Shown here: positions 1 through 7,131 of the stretch, piece after piece | Layout of the letters: every line of letters begins with the position of its first letter | How positions within the stretch are numbered: position 1 is the first letter of the stretch | Source: an uncultured Bacillus sp. | Lineage (GTDB): Bacteria > Bacillota > Bacilli > Bacillales > DSM-1321 | Assembly (NCBI GenBank): GCA_934215995.1 | Contig: CAKQBC010000021.1 | Span: forward strand, 1-15,130 | DNA length: 15,130 nt | Direction of reading: 5' to 3' | Position numbers and translations under genes: made by a program | Notes under the pieces: generated by a model | Database searches by the model: none | The model's input: only the letters and a program-made list of their open reading frames with translations | What the model was told of the DNA's origin: nothing

Positions 1-14
1 GCCGTATGTACGGC
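1..14 (-). terminator. Possible ctaM terminator, cut by the window edge
   Basis: The first 14 bases are a perfect inverted repeat (GCCGTA-TG-TACGGC), ten bases past the ctaM stop codon. The bases on its ctaM side (GGAGGCT on the minus strand) could lengthen the stem if their complement lies just outside the window. No U-tract can be seen because the sequence ends here, so this is a guess at a terminator. The GGAGG could instead be a ribosome binding site for a gene beyond the edge. Confidence 0.35.
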
Positions 15-24
15 AGCCTCCTTC

Positions 25-486
25 TCACGAACCAAGAATCGCTTTAATAACGGATGTAGTCTCTCCGCCGCTATAAAACACATAAAGCAGCAAATAAACC
101 GCAACTCCTGTAATTCCCGTGAAGAACCATATAAAGCTTGTGATCGGCCCAATTTTACGATGTCTCTTGAAGTTTTTCTTATAACCTGTCCATAAGGAGA
201 TGATCCCCATTACGGCACCAGTGGTAGCCAATATAATATGGAAAATCAAAAAGATCGTATAATAGATTTTTATATCATCCGGTCCCCCAAAGGCTGTATT
301 ACCGATAAAAATTGTCCTGCTCGCATAAATCACAAAGAAAAGGATCGCAAACACAGCAGCCAGCCACATTGCTTTTTGGTGTGCATCAATTTTCCTTTGC
401 TTAATCAGCCACCACCCTATCGCCACTGTAATGGCGCTTAGAACGATGAATATCGTGCTGATTGTCGGAAGAATAGGTAAAGACAT
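25..486 (-). CDS. ctaM: DUF420 membrane protein, CtaM/YozB-type oxidase assembly factor
   Basis: A 153-residue protein with four predicted membrane helices (about 7-28, 39-59, 76-98, 117-138) and conserved-looking histidines at H36 (DAHQ), H83 and H109 (RHRKIGP). This is the DUF420 family. In Staphylococcus aureus its member CtaM is needed to make active heme-A oxidase; B. subtilis calls it YozB. I chose the ATG at 484-486 because AGAGGA lies upstream. An in-frame TTG at 505-507 would add seven residues, but it has no Shine-Dalgarno and would sit only about 12 nt from the predicted transcription start. It follows ctaG and has its own promoter candidate. A role in caa3 assembly is inferred from family and neighbourhood. 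Confidence 0.85.
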   Translation of the reverse strand: MSLPILPTISTIFIVLSAITVAIGWWLIKQRKIDAHQKAMWLAAVFAILFFVIYASRTIFIGNTAFGGPDDIKIYYTIFLIFHIILATTGAVMGIISLWTGYKKNFKRHRKIGPITSFIWFFTGITGVAVYLLLYVFYSGGETTSVIKAILGS

Positions 487-525
487 AGGCGTATGACGTC
501 CTCTCAAAATATGTTTTCGACTTTT

Positions 526-554
526 ATTCTAAAGGAGAATTTCATATATTTCAA
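526..554 (-). promoter_or_regulatory. Sigma-A-like promoter for ctaM
   Basis: On the minus strand, TTGAAA (549-554), a 17-base spacer and TAGAAT (526-531) match sigma-A consensus at 5/6 in each hexamer. The start point would be near 519, giving a 5' leader of about 33 nt to the ATG at 486. A near-palindrome at 558-575 lies immediately upstream of the -35 box. Confidence 0.6.
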
Positions 555-557
555 TAA

Positions 558-575
558 TTGTAACATTACTGACAA
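558..575. promoter_or_regulatory. Operator-like dyad upstream of the ctaM promoter
   Basis: An 18-bp dyad with perfect TTGT and ACAA arms and a partly symmetric centre. It resembles both the FNR/CRP-type pattern TGTGA-N6-TCACA (two mismatches) and the Rex pattern TTGTGAA-N4-TTCACAA (four mismatches). Its centre lies about 12 bp upstream of the start of the -35 box of the ctaM promoter, near position -47. Which regulator binds, if any, cannot be decided from one site. Confidence 0.3.
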
Positions 576-608
576 TATTTCCATTCTGCCCAAGTGAACA
601 TAAATCTC

Positions 609-1502
609 TTACTCTGGTTGATAGGTAGGATTCATATCAACTGAATCAACATTTTCATCTTTATACCAAGCAAAGAAGATTTGTGCCAGAACAACTCCGA
701 AAACAATTTCCTGTACAATCTTCATAATAACCCCGCCCGTACGCTGATCTTCCAGAAGCGGCATTATATTGAAAACATCAGGCCCGGTAAGATTCAGGTT
801 CGCCAAGGTTCCCGCCGGTACGCACAGTTCCATTGCAACCAGCCAAATAGATGGATTCGTGAACGTTTCGTAGATCGGTGAGCTCGAGAAAATGATCAAT
901 GCACATGCTGGTGTCAGCAAAATTGCATTCGCAAAAATATAACCGATTCTCTTAATCCCGTAAAAGCTTTGGTATTCTTTCAATTTATTCGTAATCGGCC
1001 ACCACATGAAAATGGCAGTGAAAAATAGAATCGTTGTGTAAACAGCGTGCAGCAGCATATCCGTCTTGACTATATCGAAAATAAGCGGGATGTGATAAAA
1101 AGAAAATAACCCGTTGAATAGGAATAAAGCGATTATTGGCTTTGTGAAAAAGTGAAATGGGATGCGAACCCATGAAAAGGAGAGTAATTTTCTCCACATC
1201 CAATCAGGTACGGCATTTATTAATAATGGTGGAATCATCAAATACAGCAATGCCATTTGTGTCATATGGACACTGAATATGATGTGCCCAAGCAAATCGA
1301 CAGGCGAACCTTTCAGGATATAAAGCGTGACAAGGACAATCACGAACAAAGCTGCCTGCTTATGTGACAGCGGTTCACTGTCAGATGAAAATTTATGGCG
1401 ATATTTTCCAGCTACAAAGAAAAATAGGATACCGACTATAACGAGAGAAACAAAGAAGTAAGGGCTCCATAAAGCTCTGAAGCCGAATACATCAAGGGTC
1501 AT
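609..1502 (-). CDS. ctaG: Cytochrome c oxidase assembly factor CtaG (caa3 type)
   Basis: A 297-residue polytopic membrane protein of the caa3_CtaG family, distinct from the Cox11-type protein also named CtaG in proteobacteria. Visible conserved features are GHIIFSVHMTQM (72-83; H73 and H79), FYHIPLIFD (135-143; H137) and H152 followed by MWWPI. The family has about seven membrane helices and is required for functional caa3 oxidase in B. subtilis, probably in Cu(B) centre assembly. The ATG at 1500-1502 is preceded by AAAGAGGTG at good spacing. A terminator-like hairpin after ctaF and a TATAAT element in the 229-bp gap suggest that ctaG is at least partly transcribed on its own. Identity is secure; the exact biochemical step is not visible. 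Confidence 0.93.
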   Translation of the reverse strand: MTLDVFGFRALWSPYFFVSLVIVGILFFFVAGKYRHKFSSDSEPLSHKQAALFVIVLVTLYILKGSPVDLLGHIIFSVHMTQMALLYLMIPPLLINAVPDWMWRKLLSFSWVRIPFHFFTKPIIALFLFNGLFSFYHIPLIFDIVKTDMLLHAVYTTILFFTAIFMWWPITNKLKEYQSFYGIKRIGYIFANAILLTPACALIIFSSSPIYETFTNPSIWLVAMELCVPAGTLANLNLTGPDVFNIMPLLEDQRTGGVIMKIVQEIVFGVVLAQIFFAWYKDENVDSVDMNPTYQPE

Positions 1503-1537
1503 TTGCTATGCACCTCTTTACGTAGTTATTCTTCCAT

Positions 1538-1566
1538 ATTATACATCAACTGGTATTACAGGGAAA
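1538..1566 (-). promoter_or_regulatory. Candidate ctaG promoter
   Basis: A perfect TATAAT -10 (1538-1543, minus strand), with a weak TTTCCC (1561-1566) at 17-base spacing as the only -35. The start would be near 1531, giving a 29-nt leader to the ctaG ATG. The element lies downstream of the ctaF terminator, as expected for an independent ctaG promoter. The poor -35 limits confidence. Confidence 0.4.
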
Positions 1567-1682
1567 TTTATTTGTTTGATGCACCAGCATTTCAAAACCC
1601 GTACAATCCTAATCCGGATAATGCCGGAACCAGTCAAAGAGCGGCTGCGGCAGATACATGTTTATATTTCACCTTTACATTG

Positions 1683-1722
1683 AAAAGGGCCGGCCTTCAG
1701 GAGAGTTCCCTTAGACCAGCCC
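1683..1722 (-). terminator. Rho-independent terminator after ctaF
   Basis: Minus-strand hairpin with arms at 1713-1722 and 1687-1696. The stem is ten base pairs including two G-U pairs (GGGCTGGTCT with AGGCCGGCCC) with a 16-nt loop, followed by UUUU (1683-1686). It starts ten bases after the ctaF stop. The short U-tract suggests incomplete termination, so some read-through into ctaG is likely. Confidence 0.65.
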
Positions 1723-1731
1723 AATGGACAA

Positions 1732-2061
1732 TTAGATCCAGACAATCGTAACAAATGCAAGAACGGTCAAAAAGCCGGCCCCTACACCCGAATAGAGAAA
1801 GAATGCAGGAAGTTCATGCCCCTTATGGCTCATGTGCATGAAATAGTACAATTGGAAAATGACCTGCACAATTGCCAGCAGAAAAATGAAAGGAATAACG
1901 AACCAAGGTGAGAAATCACCATACCCCACTGCAGCAAAGGCAATGAGTGTAAGGAAAATCATCAGAGAAAAAGAGACAACCTGATACCTCATATCCTCAG
2001 CATTTTTCTTCCTGCGGTATTTGACATCTACTTTTGGGTGAGTTGAATTACTATCCATCAT
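1732..2061 (-). CDS. ctaF: Cytochrome c oxidase subunit IV (caa3)
   Basis: A 109-residue protein with a polar N-terminus and three predicted membrane helices (about 27-46, 53-75, 86-108), the layout of Bacillus CtaF and the COX4_pro family. It is the small accessory subunit of the caa3 oxidase in the cytoplasmic membrane and carries no redox cofactor. The ATG at 2059-2061 directly abuts the ctaE stop codon at 2062-2064, with GGTGG inside the end of ctaE as ribosome binding site. This indicates translational coupling. A second ATG follows immediately (2056-2058), so the start is uncertain by one residue. It is the last gene before a terminator. Confidence 0.92.
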   Translation of the reverse strand: MMDSNSTHPKVDVKYRRKKNAEDMRYQVVSFSLMIFLTLIAFAAVGYGDFSPWFVIPFIFLLAIVQVIFQLYYFMHMSHKGHELPAFFLYSGVGAGFLTVLAFVTIVWI

Positions 2062-2691
2062 TTATTCCACCATCCCCATTAAATATACAACTGTGAAAAT
2101 GAATACCCAAACTACATCAATGAAATGCCAGTACAGACTTGCAACATAGAATTTTGGTGCATTATACAAGGTTAGGCCGCGATTGGCATTCCTTATCATC
2201 AATGCTGTGATCCAAAGCAATCCGAATGCCACGTGAGCACCGTGGAAACCAACCAGTGTATAGAAAGCTGAACCGAATGCGCTGGATGTAAACGTAAAAC
2301 CATACTCATGCACATAATGATTGAACTCATAAATTTCCAGGCAAAGGAACGCAAATCCCAACAGCACAGTCACAAGCAGCCAAGCCTGCATCCCTTTAAA
2401 GTTATAGTTTTTCATATGGTACATGGCATAAACGCTTGTCAATGAGCTTGTCAAAAGAAGCATTGTTGCCACAAAAGTAAGCGGCAATGAGAAAATCTCA
2501 TGTGATAAAGCCCCGCCGCTTTCCGGCACCTTATCCTTCAAAGCAAGGTAGGTCGCAAACAGTGTGGCAAACAGAACCGTTTCTCCCCCGAGAAACAGCC
2601 AGAAGCCGACAAACTTATTTTTGCCTTCCAGCGTGGCTTTTTCAGGTGAAGACGGCCAGGTGGCTTCCGTAAATTTTTCTTCTGCGTGCAT
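2062..2691 (-). CDS. ctaE: Cytochrome c oxidase subunit III (caa3)
   Basis: A 209-residue heme-copper oxidase subunit III with five predicted membrane helices (about 26-50, 66-90, 102-121, 141-165, 186-206), the short bacterial form lacking the first two helices of the mitochondrial protein. Family signatures include GGETVLFA (35-42; E37), GFHGAHV (148-154) and YWHFIDVVWVF (187-197). The subunit binds no metal and stabilises subunit I. Its ATG overlaps the ctaD stop by one base (TAATG), with GGAGG eight bases upstream, so translation is coupled to ctaD. It is part of the ctaCDEF unit. Confidence 0.96.
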   Translation of the reverse strand: MHAEEKFTEATWPSSPEKATLEGKNKFVGFWLFLGGETVLFATLFATYLALKDKVPESGGALSHEIFSLPLTFVATMLLLTSSLTSVYAMYHMKNYNFKGMQAWLLVTVLLGFAFLCLEIYEFNHYVHEYGFTFTSSAFGSAFYTLVGFHGAHVAFGLLWITALMIRNANRGLTLYNAPKFYVASLYWHFIDVVWVFIFTVVYLMGMVE

Positions 2692-4565
2692 TATGCGATC
2701 CCTCCTTTATCTTCATCGTCAGCCAGGTCTTCTTTATGAATATGGAAGCCCATATCATCCTTAAGTGAACGGATCAGCATTGAGATCAAAGTAATCAAGA
2801 GACCGGCGATCAGCAGGAACAGTGTCCATTCCTTTCCTTCGTCACCATGGTACATGGCACCAAACGAGGCAACAAATAAACCAAGTGAAATAAAGAATGG
2901 AATGATGGACGGATTAGGCATATGGATATCGCCTAATGGCTCTGCAGGAGTCATTGTCTTCTTGCCTTCCATTTTTTCAAGCCAATATGCATCCAGGCCG
3001 CGGACAAGCGGTAGCTGCTTAAAGTTATAGAAAGGCGGCGGTGATGGCAGCGACCATTCAAGTGTACGCCCGTCACCCCAAGGATCATTTCCGACTTTTT
3101 CATTTTTGACTGTCGTGATTACAATGTTAACCAATAAAATGATTGTTCCGATTGCCATCAAGGCTGCACCAGCGGAACTGATGGCATTCCCAAGCTCCAA
3201 TCCCTGATCGGGAAGGAATGTGAAGATACGCCTTGGCATCCCCATCAATCCAAGGAAATGCTGGATAAAGAAAGTCATATGGAAGCCGATCAAAAATAAC
3301 CAGAACGTCCATTTACCCATTTTTTCGCTGAGCATTGTACCAAACATTTTCGGCCAGTAGAAATGCGCACCGGCCAGCAAAGCCAATACAACCCCGCCGA
3401 CAATTACATAATGGAAGTGGGCCACGACAAAGTAACTGTCATGGAACTGATAGTCAGCAGCAGCGGAAGCGTTCATGATCCCTGTAACCCCACCCATTGT
3501 GAATGATGGTATGAAGGCAACAGCATACATCATAGGAACAGTGAACTTTATGCTTCCTCCCCACATCGTGAACAGCCAGTTGAATATTTTAATACCCGTC
3601 GGTACAGCAATCGCCATTGTAGCAACAGCAAAGATCGCGTTGGCGATCGGGCCTAATCCTACTGTAAACATATGATGGGCCCAAACCATGAATCCAAGGA
3701 ATCCAATCAGGACTGTCGCGAATACCATGGATGAATATCCGAATAGTCTTTTTCTTGAGAATGTTGCGAAAATCTCAGAGAAAATACCGAAAGCCGGCAA
3801 GATCAGAATATATACTTCCGGATGTCCGAAAATCCAGAACAGATGCTCCCAGATGATCGTATTTCCGCCCATGTTGACCACAAAGAAATTGGATCCGAAC
3901 ATACGGTCAAAGATCATAAAGAATAATCCGACAGTCAACGGAGGGAATGCAAAAAGAATCAATGCAGACACAACGAATGTCGACCATGTGAACAGCGGCA
4001 TCCTCATATATGTCATACCCGGTGCACGCATATTAATGATGGTTACGAGGAAGTTAATGCCCCCGATTAATGTCCCCGCACCGGATATCTGGAGGCCGAG
4101 TGCATAGAAATCAATCCCGTGGCCTTCCGAAGCAAGGGACAGCGAAGCATATGAAGTCCAGCCCGCATCAGGAGCCCCTCCCATGAACCAGGATAGGTTC
4201 AGGAATACACCGCCAAAGAAAAATAACCAAAAACCTAATGAATTCAAAAACGGAAACGCAACATCCCTTGCCCCGATCTGAAGAGGCATAACTGCGTTCA
4301 TAAATGCAAAAACCAACGGCATCGCTGCCAGGAATATCATTGTAGTGCCGTGCATCGTCATCATTTCATTATATAGACCGGCACTGACAAAGTCATTGTC
4401 CGGAACAGCCAGCTGGATACGGATGACCATGGCTTCCAGTCCGCCTATTACAAAGAACAGCCCGCCGGCAATCAAATATAGAATGGCGATCTTTTTATGG
4501 TCAACCGTTGTAAGGTAATCCCATATTGTTGCGCCAAACCCCTTTTTTTGAGTGATCGTACTCAC
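2691..4565 (-). CDS. ctaD: Cytochrome c oxidase subunit I (caa3), catalytic
   Basis: A 624-residue catalytic subunit that reduces O2 to water and pumps protons. Visible ligands are H72 and H385 (low-spin heme a), H248, H297 and H298 (Cu(B)) and H383 (heme a3). HPEVY (248-252) supplies Cu(B) H248 and the cross-linked Y252. The glutamate in that motif marks an A1-type D-channel oxidase. The C-terminus extends past the usual 12 helices, adding helices typical of caa3 enzymes; B. subtilis CtaD has nearly the same length. The start is GTG (4563-4565) with an excellent AGGGGAGGT ribosome binding site. It lies 34 bp after ctaC with no terminator between. Confidence 0.97.
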   Translation of the reverse strand: MSTITQKKGFGATIWDYLTTVDHKKIAILYLIAGGLFFVIGGLEAMVIRIQLAVPDNDFVSAGLYNEMMTMHGTTMIFLAAMPLVFAFMNAVMPLQIGARDVAFPFLNSLGFWLFFFGGVFLNLSWFMGGAPDAGWTSYASLSLASEGHGIDFYALGLQISGAGTLIGGINFLVTIINMRAPGMTYMRMPLFTWSTFVVSALILFAFPPLTVGLFFMIFDRMFGSNFFVVNMGGNTIIWEHLFWIFGHPEVYILILPAFGIFSEIFATFSRKRLFGYSSMVFATVLIGFLGFMVWAHHMFTVGLGPIANAIFAVATMAIAVPTGIKIFNWLFTMWGGSIKFTVPMMYAVAFIPSFTMGGVTGIMNASAAADYQFHDSYFVVAHFHYVIVGGVVLALLAGAHFYWPKMFGTMLSEKMGKWTFWLFLIGFHMTFFIQHFLGLMGMPRRIFTFLPDQGLELGNAISSAGAALMAIGTIILLVNIVITTVKNEKVGNDPWGDGRTLEWSLPSPPPFYNFKQLPLVRGLDAYWLEKMEGKKTMTPAEPLGDIHMPNPSIIPFFISLGLFVASFGAMYHGDEGKEWTLFLLIAGLLITLISMLIRSLKDDMGFHIHKEDLADDEDKGGIA

Positions 4566-4599
4566 GATTTTACCTCCCCTTGTATCTTAAATCTCCCAA

Positions 4600-5685
4600 T
4601 TACTCCCCGGAAGCCTTAAGCTGATGCAAATATTCAGCCAGTGCATCAAGTTCTTCTTCCCCAAGATCATTGAAGCTTGGCATTTTGTTCCCAGGCTTGA
4701 TTTCTTGAGGGTCTTTTATCCATTCCTTCGTGTTTTCCTTATTGTTTTCAAGAATGCCAGCTACATAGGACCGTTCCCCATAAGTTGATAGATTCGGGCC
4801 CGTACGTGCAGCAACCGGCATGTTTTCATTCGGTGTCACAGCATGGCATCCGATACAGCTTTGGTTGAAGATTTCTTCGCCCTGCTGTGCAGTCGCCCCT
4901 TCAGCAACAGGTTTTTCTGCATTTTGCATGCCTGCGAGCCATTGATCGAATTCTTCCTTGGATTTAGTGACAACCTTGAAGTCCATCAAGGCATGTGACG
5001 GTCCGCAAAGCTCCGCACACTTGCCGTAGAAAAGATTTTCCGCCTCATCAGCTTTGTCGGCATTAAACTCTAAAAAGAATGAATTAATATTGTCCGTGTT
5101 TGTATCGATTTTGCCTCCAGCTGCAGGAACCCAGAATGAATGTTTCACATCAGAAGCGGTCAGGTTAAAATAAACCCTTTCATCAGTCGGAACCACAAGC
5201 TCCTGGCTTGTTACAATCCCGGCGTCAGGGTACTCGAATTCCCACCAATAGGCATTTGCCCGGACATTCACGACTAATGCGTCCTTCGTCTTGCCGTCTT
5301 CATCTTTGTTTTCCATCGGAGAAACGTCAGCCAACTGGAAAGTGTATGAAACGGTTGGAACCGCCAGGATAATCAGAAGGATGATCGGAATAACAGTCCA
5401 GATGACCTCCAGTTTATGGCTTCCCTCAACTTGCTTAGGAATCTTCTTGTCGTCCCCTTTTCTCCTGTACTTAAATACAACAATCAGGAAGATTACAGTT
5501 ACAACGACGATTACAAGCACCATGATGATTGTCGCAAGCATCATCAGGTCAAACTGCTTTTGGGCGACTTCGCCAGCAGGCTGGAGCGTGGAAAGGAAAG
5601 GCTCCCCACAGCCGGAAAGAATCAGTGTCATTAAAACGAAGCCAATCACACCCAAAAAACGCCATTTTTGCTGCCGCTTTTTCAT
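4600..5685 (-). CDS. ctaC: Cytochrome c oxidase subunit II with C-terminal cytochrome c (caa3)
   Basis: A 361-residue lipoprotein that accepts electrons from cytochrome c and passes them to heme a. A signal peptide ends in lipobox LSGC, so C26 would be lipid-modified. Two membrane helices follow (about 48-72 and 92-113). The outward-facing cupredoxin domain carries the Cu(A) ligands H182 (DVKHSFWVP), C223, C227, H231 and M234 (KCAELCGPSHALM). A fused class I cytochrome c follows: CIGCH (277-281) binds heme covalently and M335 (GNKMPSF) is the likely axial ligand. This fusion defines caa3 oxidases. The ATG at 5683-5685 has GAGAGGGG about ten bases upstream. It is first in the ctaCDEF unit, behind its own promoter. 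Confidence 0.97.
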   Translation of the reverse strand: MKKRQQKWRFLGVIGFVLMTLILSGCGEPFLSTLQPAGEVAQKQFDLMMLATIIMVLVIVVVTVIFLIVVFKYRRKGDDKKIPKQVEGSHKLEVIWTVIPIILLIILAVPTVSYTFQLADVSPMENKDEDGKTKDALVVNVRANAYWWEFEYPDAGIVTSQELVVPTDERVYFNLTASDVKHSFWVPAAGGKIDTNTDNINSFFLEFNADKADEAENLFYGKCAELCGPSHALMDFKVVTKSKEEFDQWLAGMQNAEKPVAEGATAQQGEEIFNQSCIGCHAVTPNENMPVAARTGPNLSTYGERSYVAGILENNKENTKEWIKDPQEIKPGNKMPSFNDLGEEELDALAEYLHQLKASGE

Positions 5686-5765
5686 ACCTATGAAACCCCT
5701 CTCTCGTAAAAATTTCTCTTAAGCAAACCCTTTGTTCGGTAAAATTGCTAAATTCGCCCATTTTT

Positions 5766-5793
5766 ATTATATGTAATCTTACATATATCCCAA
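5766..5793 (-). promoter_or_regulatory. Candidate ctaC promoter overlapped by a perfect palindrome
   Basis: On the minus strand, TTGGGA (5788-5793), a 16-base spacer and a perfect TATAAT (5766-5771). The start point would be near 5759, giving a leader of about 75 nt to ctaC. A perfect dyad, ATATGTAA-TC-TTACATAT on the plus strand (5769-5786), covers the spacer and part of the -10 box, where a repressor would block RNA polymerase. No candidate regulator is recognised. Confidence 0.5.
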
Positions 5794-5819
5794 TAAAAGG
5801 AACGAAAATTGCAATTAGA

Positions 5820-5847
5820 AAGATTCGCCGGTGTTCAAGCGAATCTT
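5820..5847 (-). terminator. Hairpin after ctaB, probable weak terminator
   Basis: A perfect nine-base-pair stem (AAGATTCGC with GCGAATCTT) and a ten-base loop, about 50 bases after the ctaB stop. On the minus strand the stem is followed by TCTAATT, a poor U-tract, so termination may be partial. It lies between ctaB and the ctaC promoter. Confidence 0.45.
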
Positions 5848-5859
5848 ATGTTCGGCCAT

Positions 5860-5890
5860 TGGCCAGCCACGGCTTGTTGCCAACTGGCCA
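5860..5890. repeat. Inverted repeat directly after ctaB
   Basis: TGGCCAG (5860-5866) and CTGGCCA (5884-5890) form a seven-base-pair stem; inside it GGC and GCC can make a second short stem. It begins nine bases after the ctaB stop and has no U-tract. It may protect the 3' end of the ctaB mRNA or work with the next hairpin. Confidence 0.5.
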
Positions 5891-5899
5891 TAGCCTAAC

Positions 5900-6862
5900 T
5901 TATATCAAGGTTACAATAACCATTGAAACAAAAATGATAGTTAAATAGTTCAATGAGAAGATGAACATATGCTTAGCCCATTTGATTTCATCTTTACTCT
6001 TATATCCATATATGCCAAACGCTAACCATCCTGCATTAAGCAGAAGCATCAGGATTATGAACGGCGTGCCCAGCGATCCCAGAAAAAATGGAAGCGGCAT
6101 CAGCAGGAGCACCCAAAAGATGATTGAGAGTTTAGTCCTTTTGAAGCCTTTCACGACAGGAAGCATCGGTATCCCGGCTTTCCTGTATTCCTCACATCTC
6201 ATCATCGCCAAAGCATAGAAATGCGGCGGCTGCCAGATGAACATGATCAGGAACAGCATCCATGCCACCAGGCTGAGGTTTGCATCCACTGCAGCCCAGC
6301 CGATCAGCGGAGGGACAGCACCGGATATGCTTCCGATTATCGTATTCGAAACTAGCTTTCTTTTAGAAAAAGTATAGAGAACCACATATGCAAAAACACC
6401 GAACAACCCCAGCAAAGCCGCTGAAACGGTTGTGAAAGCCAGCAGGATTGTGCCGGCAGCGACCAGCCCAAGCCCAAGCATGAGCACCCTGCGGGAATCC
6501 ATCTTGCCAGTGACTGTAGGGCGTTTGCTCGTTCTTTCCATCAAATGGTCAATATCCCTGTCTATATAATTGTTCAGCGTACCCGCTCCCCCTATGACGA
6601 ACGCTGTGCCAAACAGTACAAGGGCAACAGTGCCCAGGTTATCCAGGAAGCTTAGTCCCCCGAAGTGAAGGGCCAGCCATACCCCGGTGAAAGCTGTGAT
6701 TAAATTAGATTTAATGATCCCTATTTTAATAAGTGCCAAAAAATCATCCAGGGATGATACCGCCGGCGTCTGCGATTCCGGCTTTGACTTCTGGCCACTA
6801 TGGATTATGTCTGTTTGGTCTTCCGGAAGTACAGTTCTGGCAAAGACCTTTGTGTCTGGCAT
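5900..6862 (-). CDS. ctaB: Protoheme IX farnesyltransferase (heme O synthase)
   Basis: A 320-residue UbiA-family membrane prenyltransferase that adds a farnesyl group to heme B, making heme O, the substrate of CtaA. The first aspartate-rich motif is NNYIDRDIDHLMERT (97-111), which binds Mg2+ and farnesyl diphosphate. The second conserved region is WQPPHFYALAMMRCEEYRKA (210-229). About nine membrane helices are expected, and the polar N-terminus of roughly 40 residues resembles B. subtilis CtaB. I chose the ATG at 6860-6862 because GAGGGGG lies seven bases upstream. An in-frame TTG at 6953-6955 also has a good Shine-Dalgarno and would add 31 residues (see findings). It is divergent from ctaA. 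Confidence 0.95.
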   Translation of the reverse strand: MPDTKVFARTVLPEDQTDIIHSGQKSKPESQTPAVSSLDDFLALIKIGIIKSNLITAFTGVWLALHFGGLSFLDNLGTVALVLFGTAFVIGGAGTLNNYIDRDIDHLMERTSKRPTVTGKMDSRRVLMLGLGLVAAGTILLAFTTVSAALLGLFGVFAYVVLYTFSKRKLVSNTIIGSISGAVPPLIGWAAVDANLSLVAWMLFLIMFIWQPPHFYALAMMRCEEYRKAGIPMLPVVKGFKRTKLSIIFWVLLLMPLPFFLGSLGTPFIILMLLLNAGWLAFGIYGYKSKDEIKWAKHMFIFSLNYLTIIFVSMVIVTLI

Positions 6863-7117
6863 TCTTTTACCCCCTCTATTTGAATCAGCAAATATATTAT
6901 GCAAACTACTCTTACTATATAACATTATTCCATACTTTTCTATATTTGCAATCAAATCAGACTCACCTTAATTTTCTGGACACTCAATAGACACAATCAC
7001 ATCAATAATACACTAAAATTAGATTAAAATAACAAATTTTAGCATTCTCTGTATATTAAAACATATTTCCCCTCTTTCATGTGAAACTTTTTTGTAGAAT
7101 TTTTTACTAATTTGTGT

Positions 7118-7131
7118 CGTTACCGGTTTCA
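7118..7131. promoter_or_regulatory. cre-like CcpA site between ctaB and ctaA
   Basis: Minus-strand TGAAACCGGTAACG fits the cre consensus TGWNANCGNTNWCA at nine of its ten defined positions; only the last A is a G. The ctaBCDEF cluster of B. subtilis is known to be catabolite-repressed, so a CcpA site here makes sense. It lies 256 bp before the ctaB start and 216 bp before the ctaA -35. Which gene it controls cannot be told from position alone. Confidence 0.5.

Noticed and set aside
487..507. Longer CtaM beginning at TTG (505-507)
   Set aside because: There is no Shine-Dalgarno before it, while AGAGGA fits the downstream ATG at 486.
3475..4107. Plus-strand open frames of 66 and 139 codons inside ctaD
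   Set aside because: They are antisense shadows of a strongly conserved gene, with no start signals and no recognisable product.
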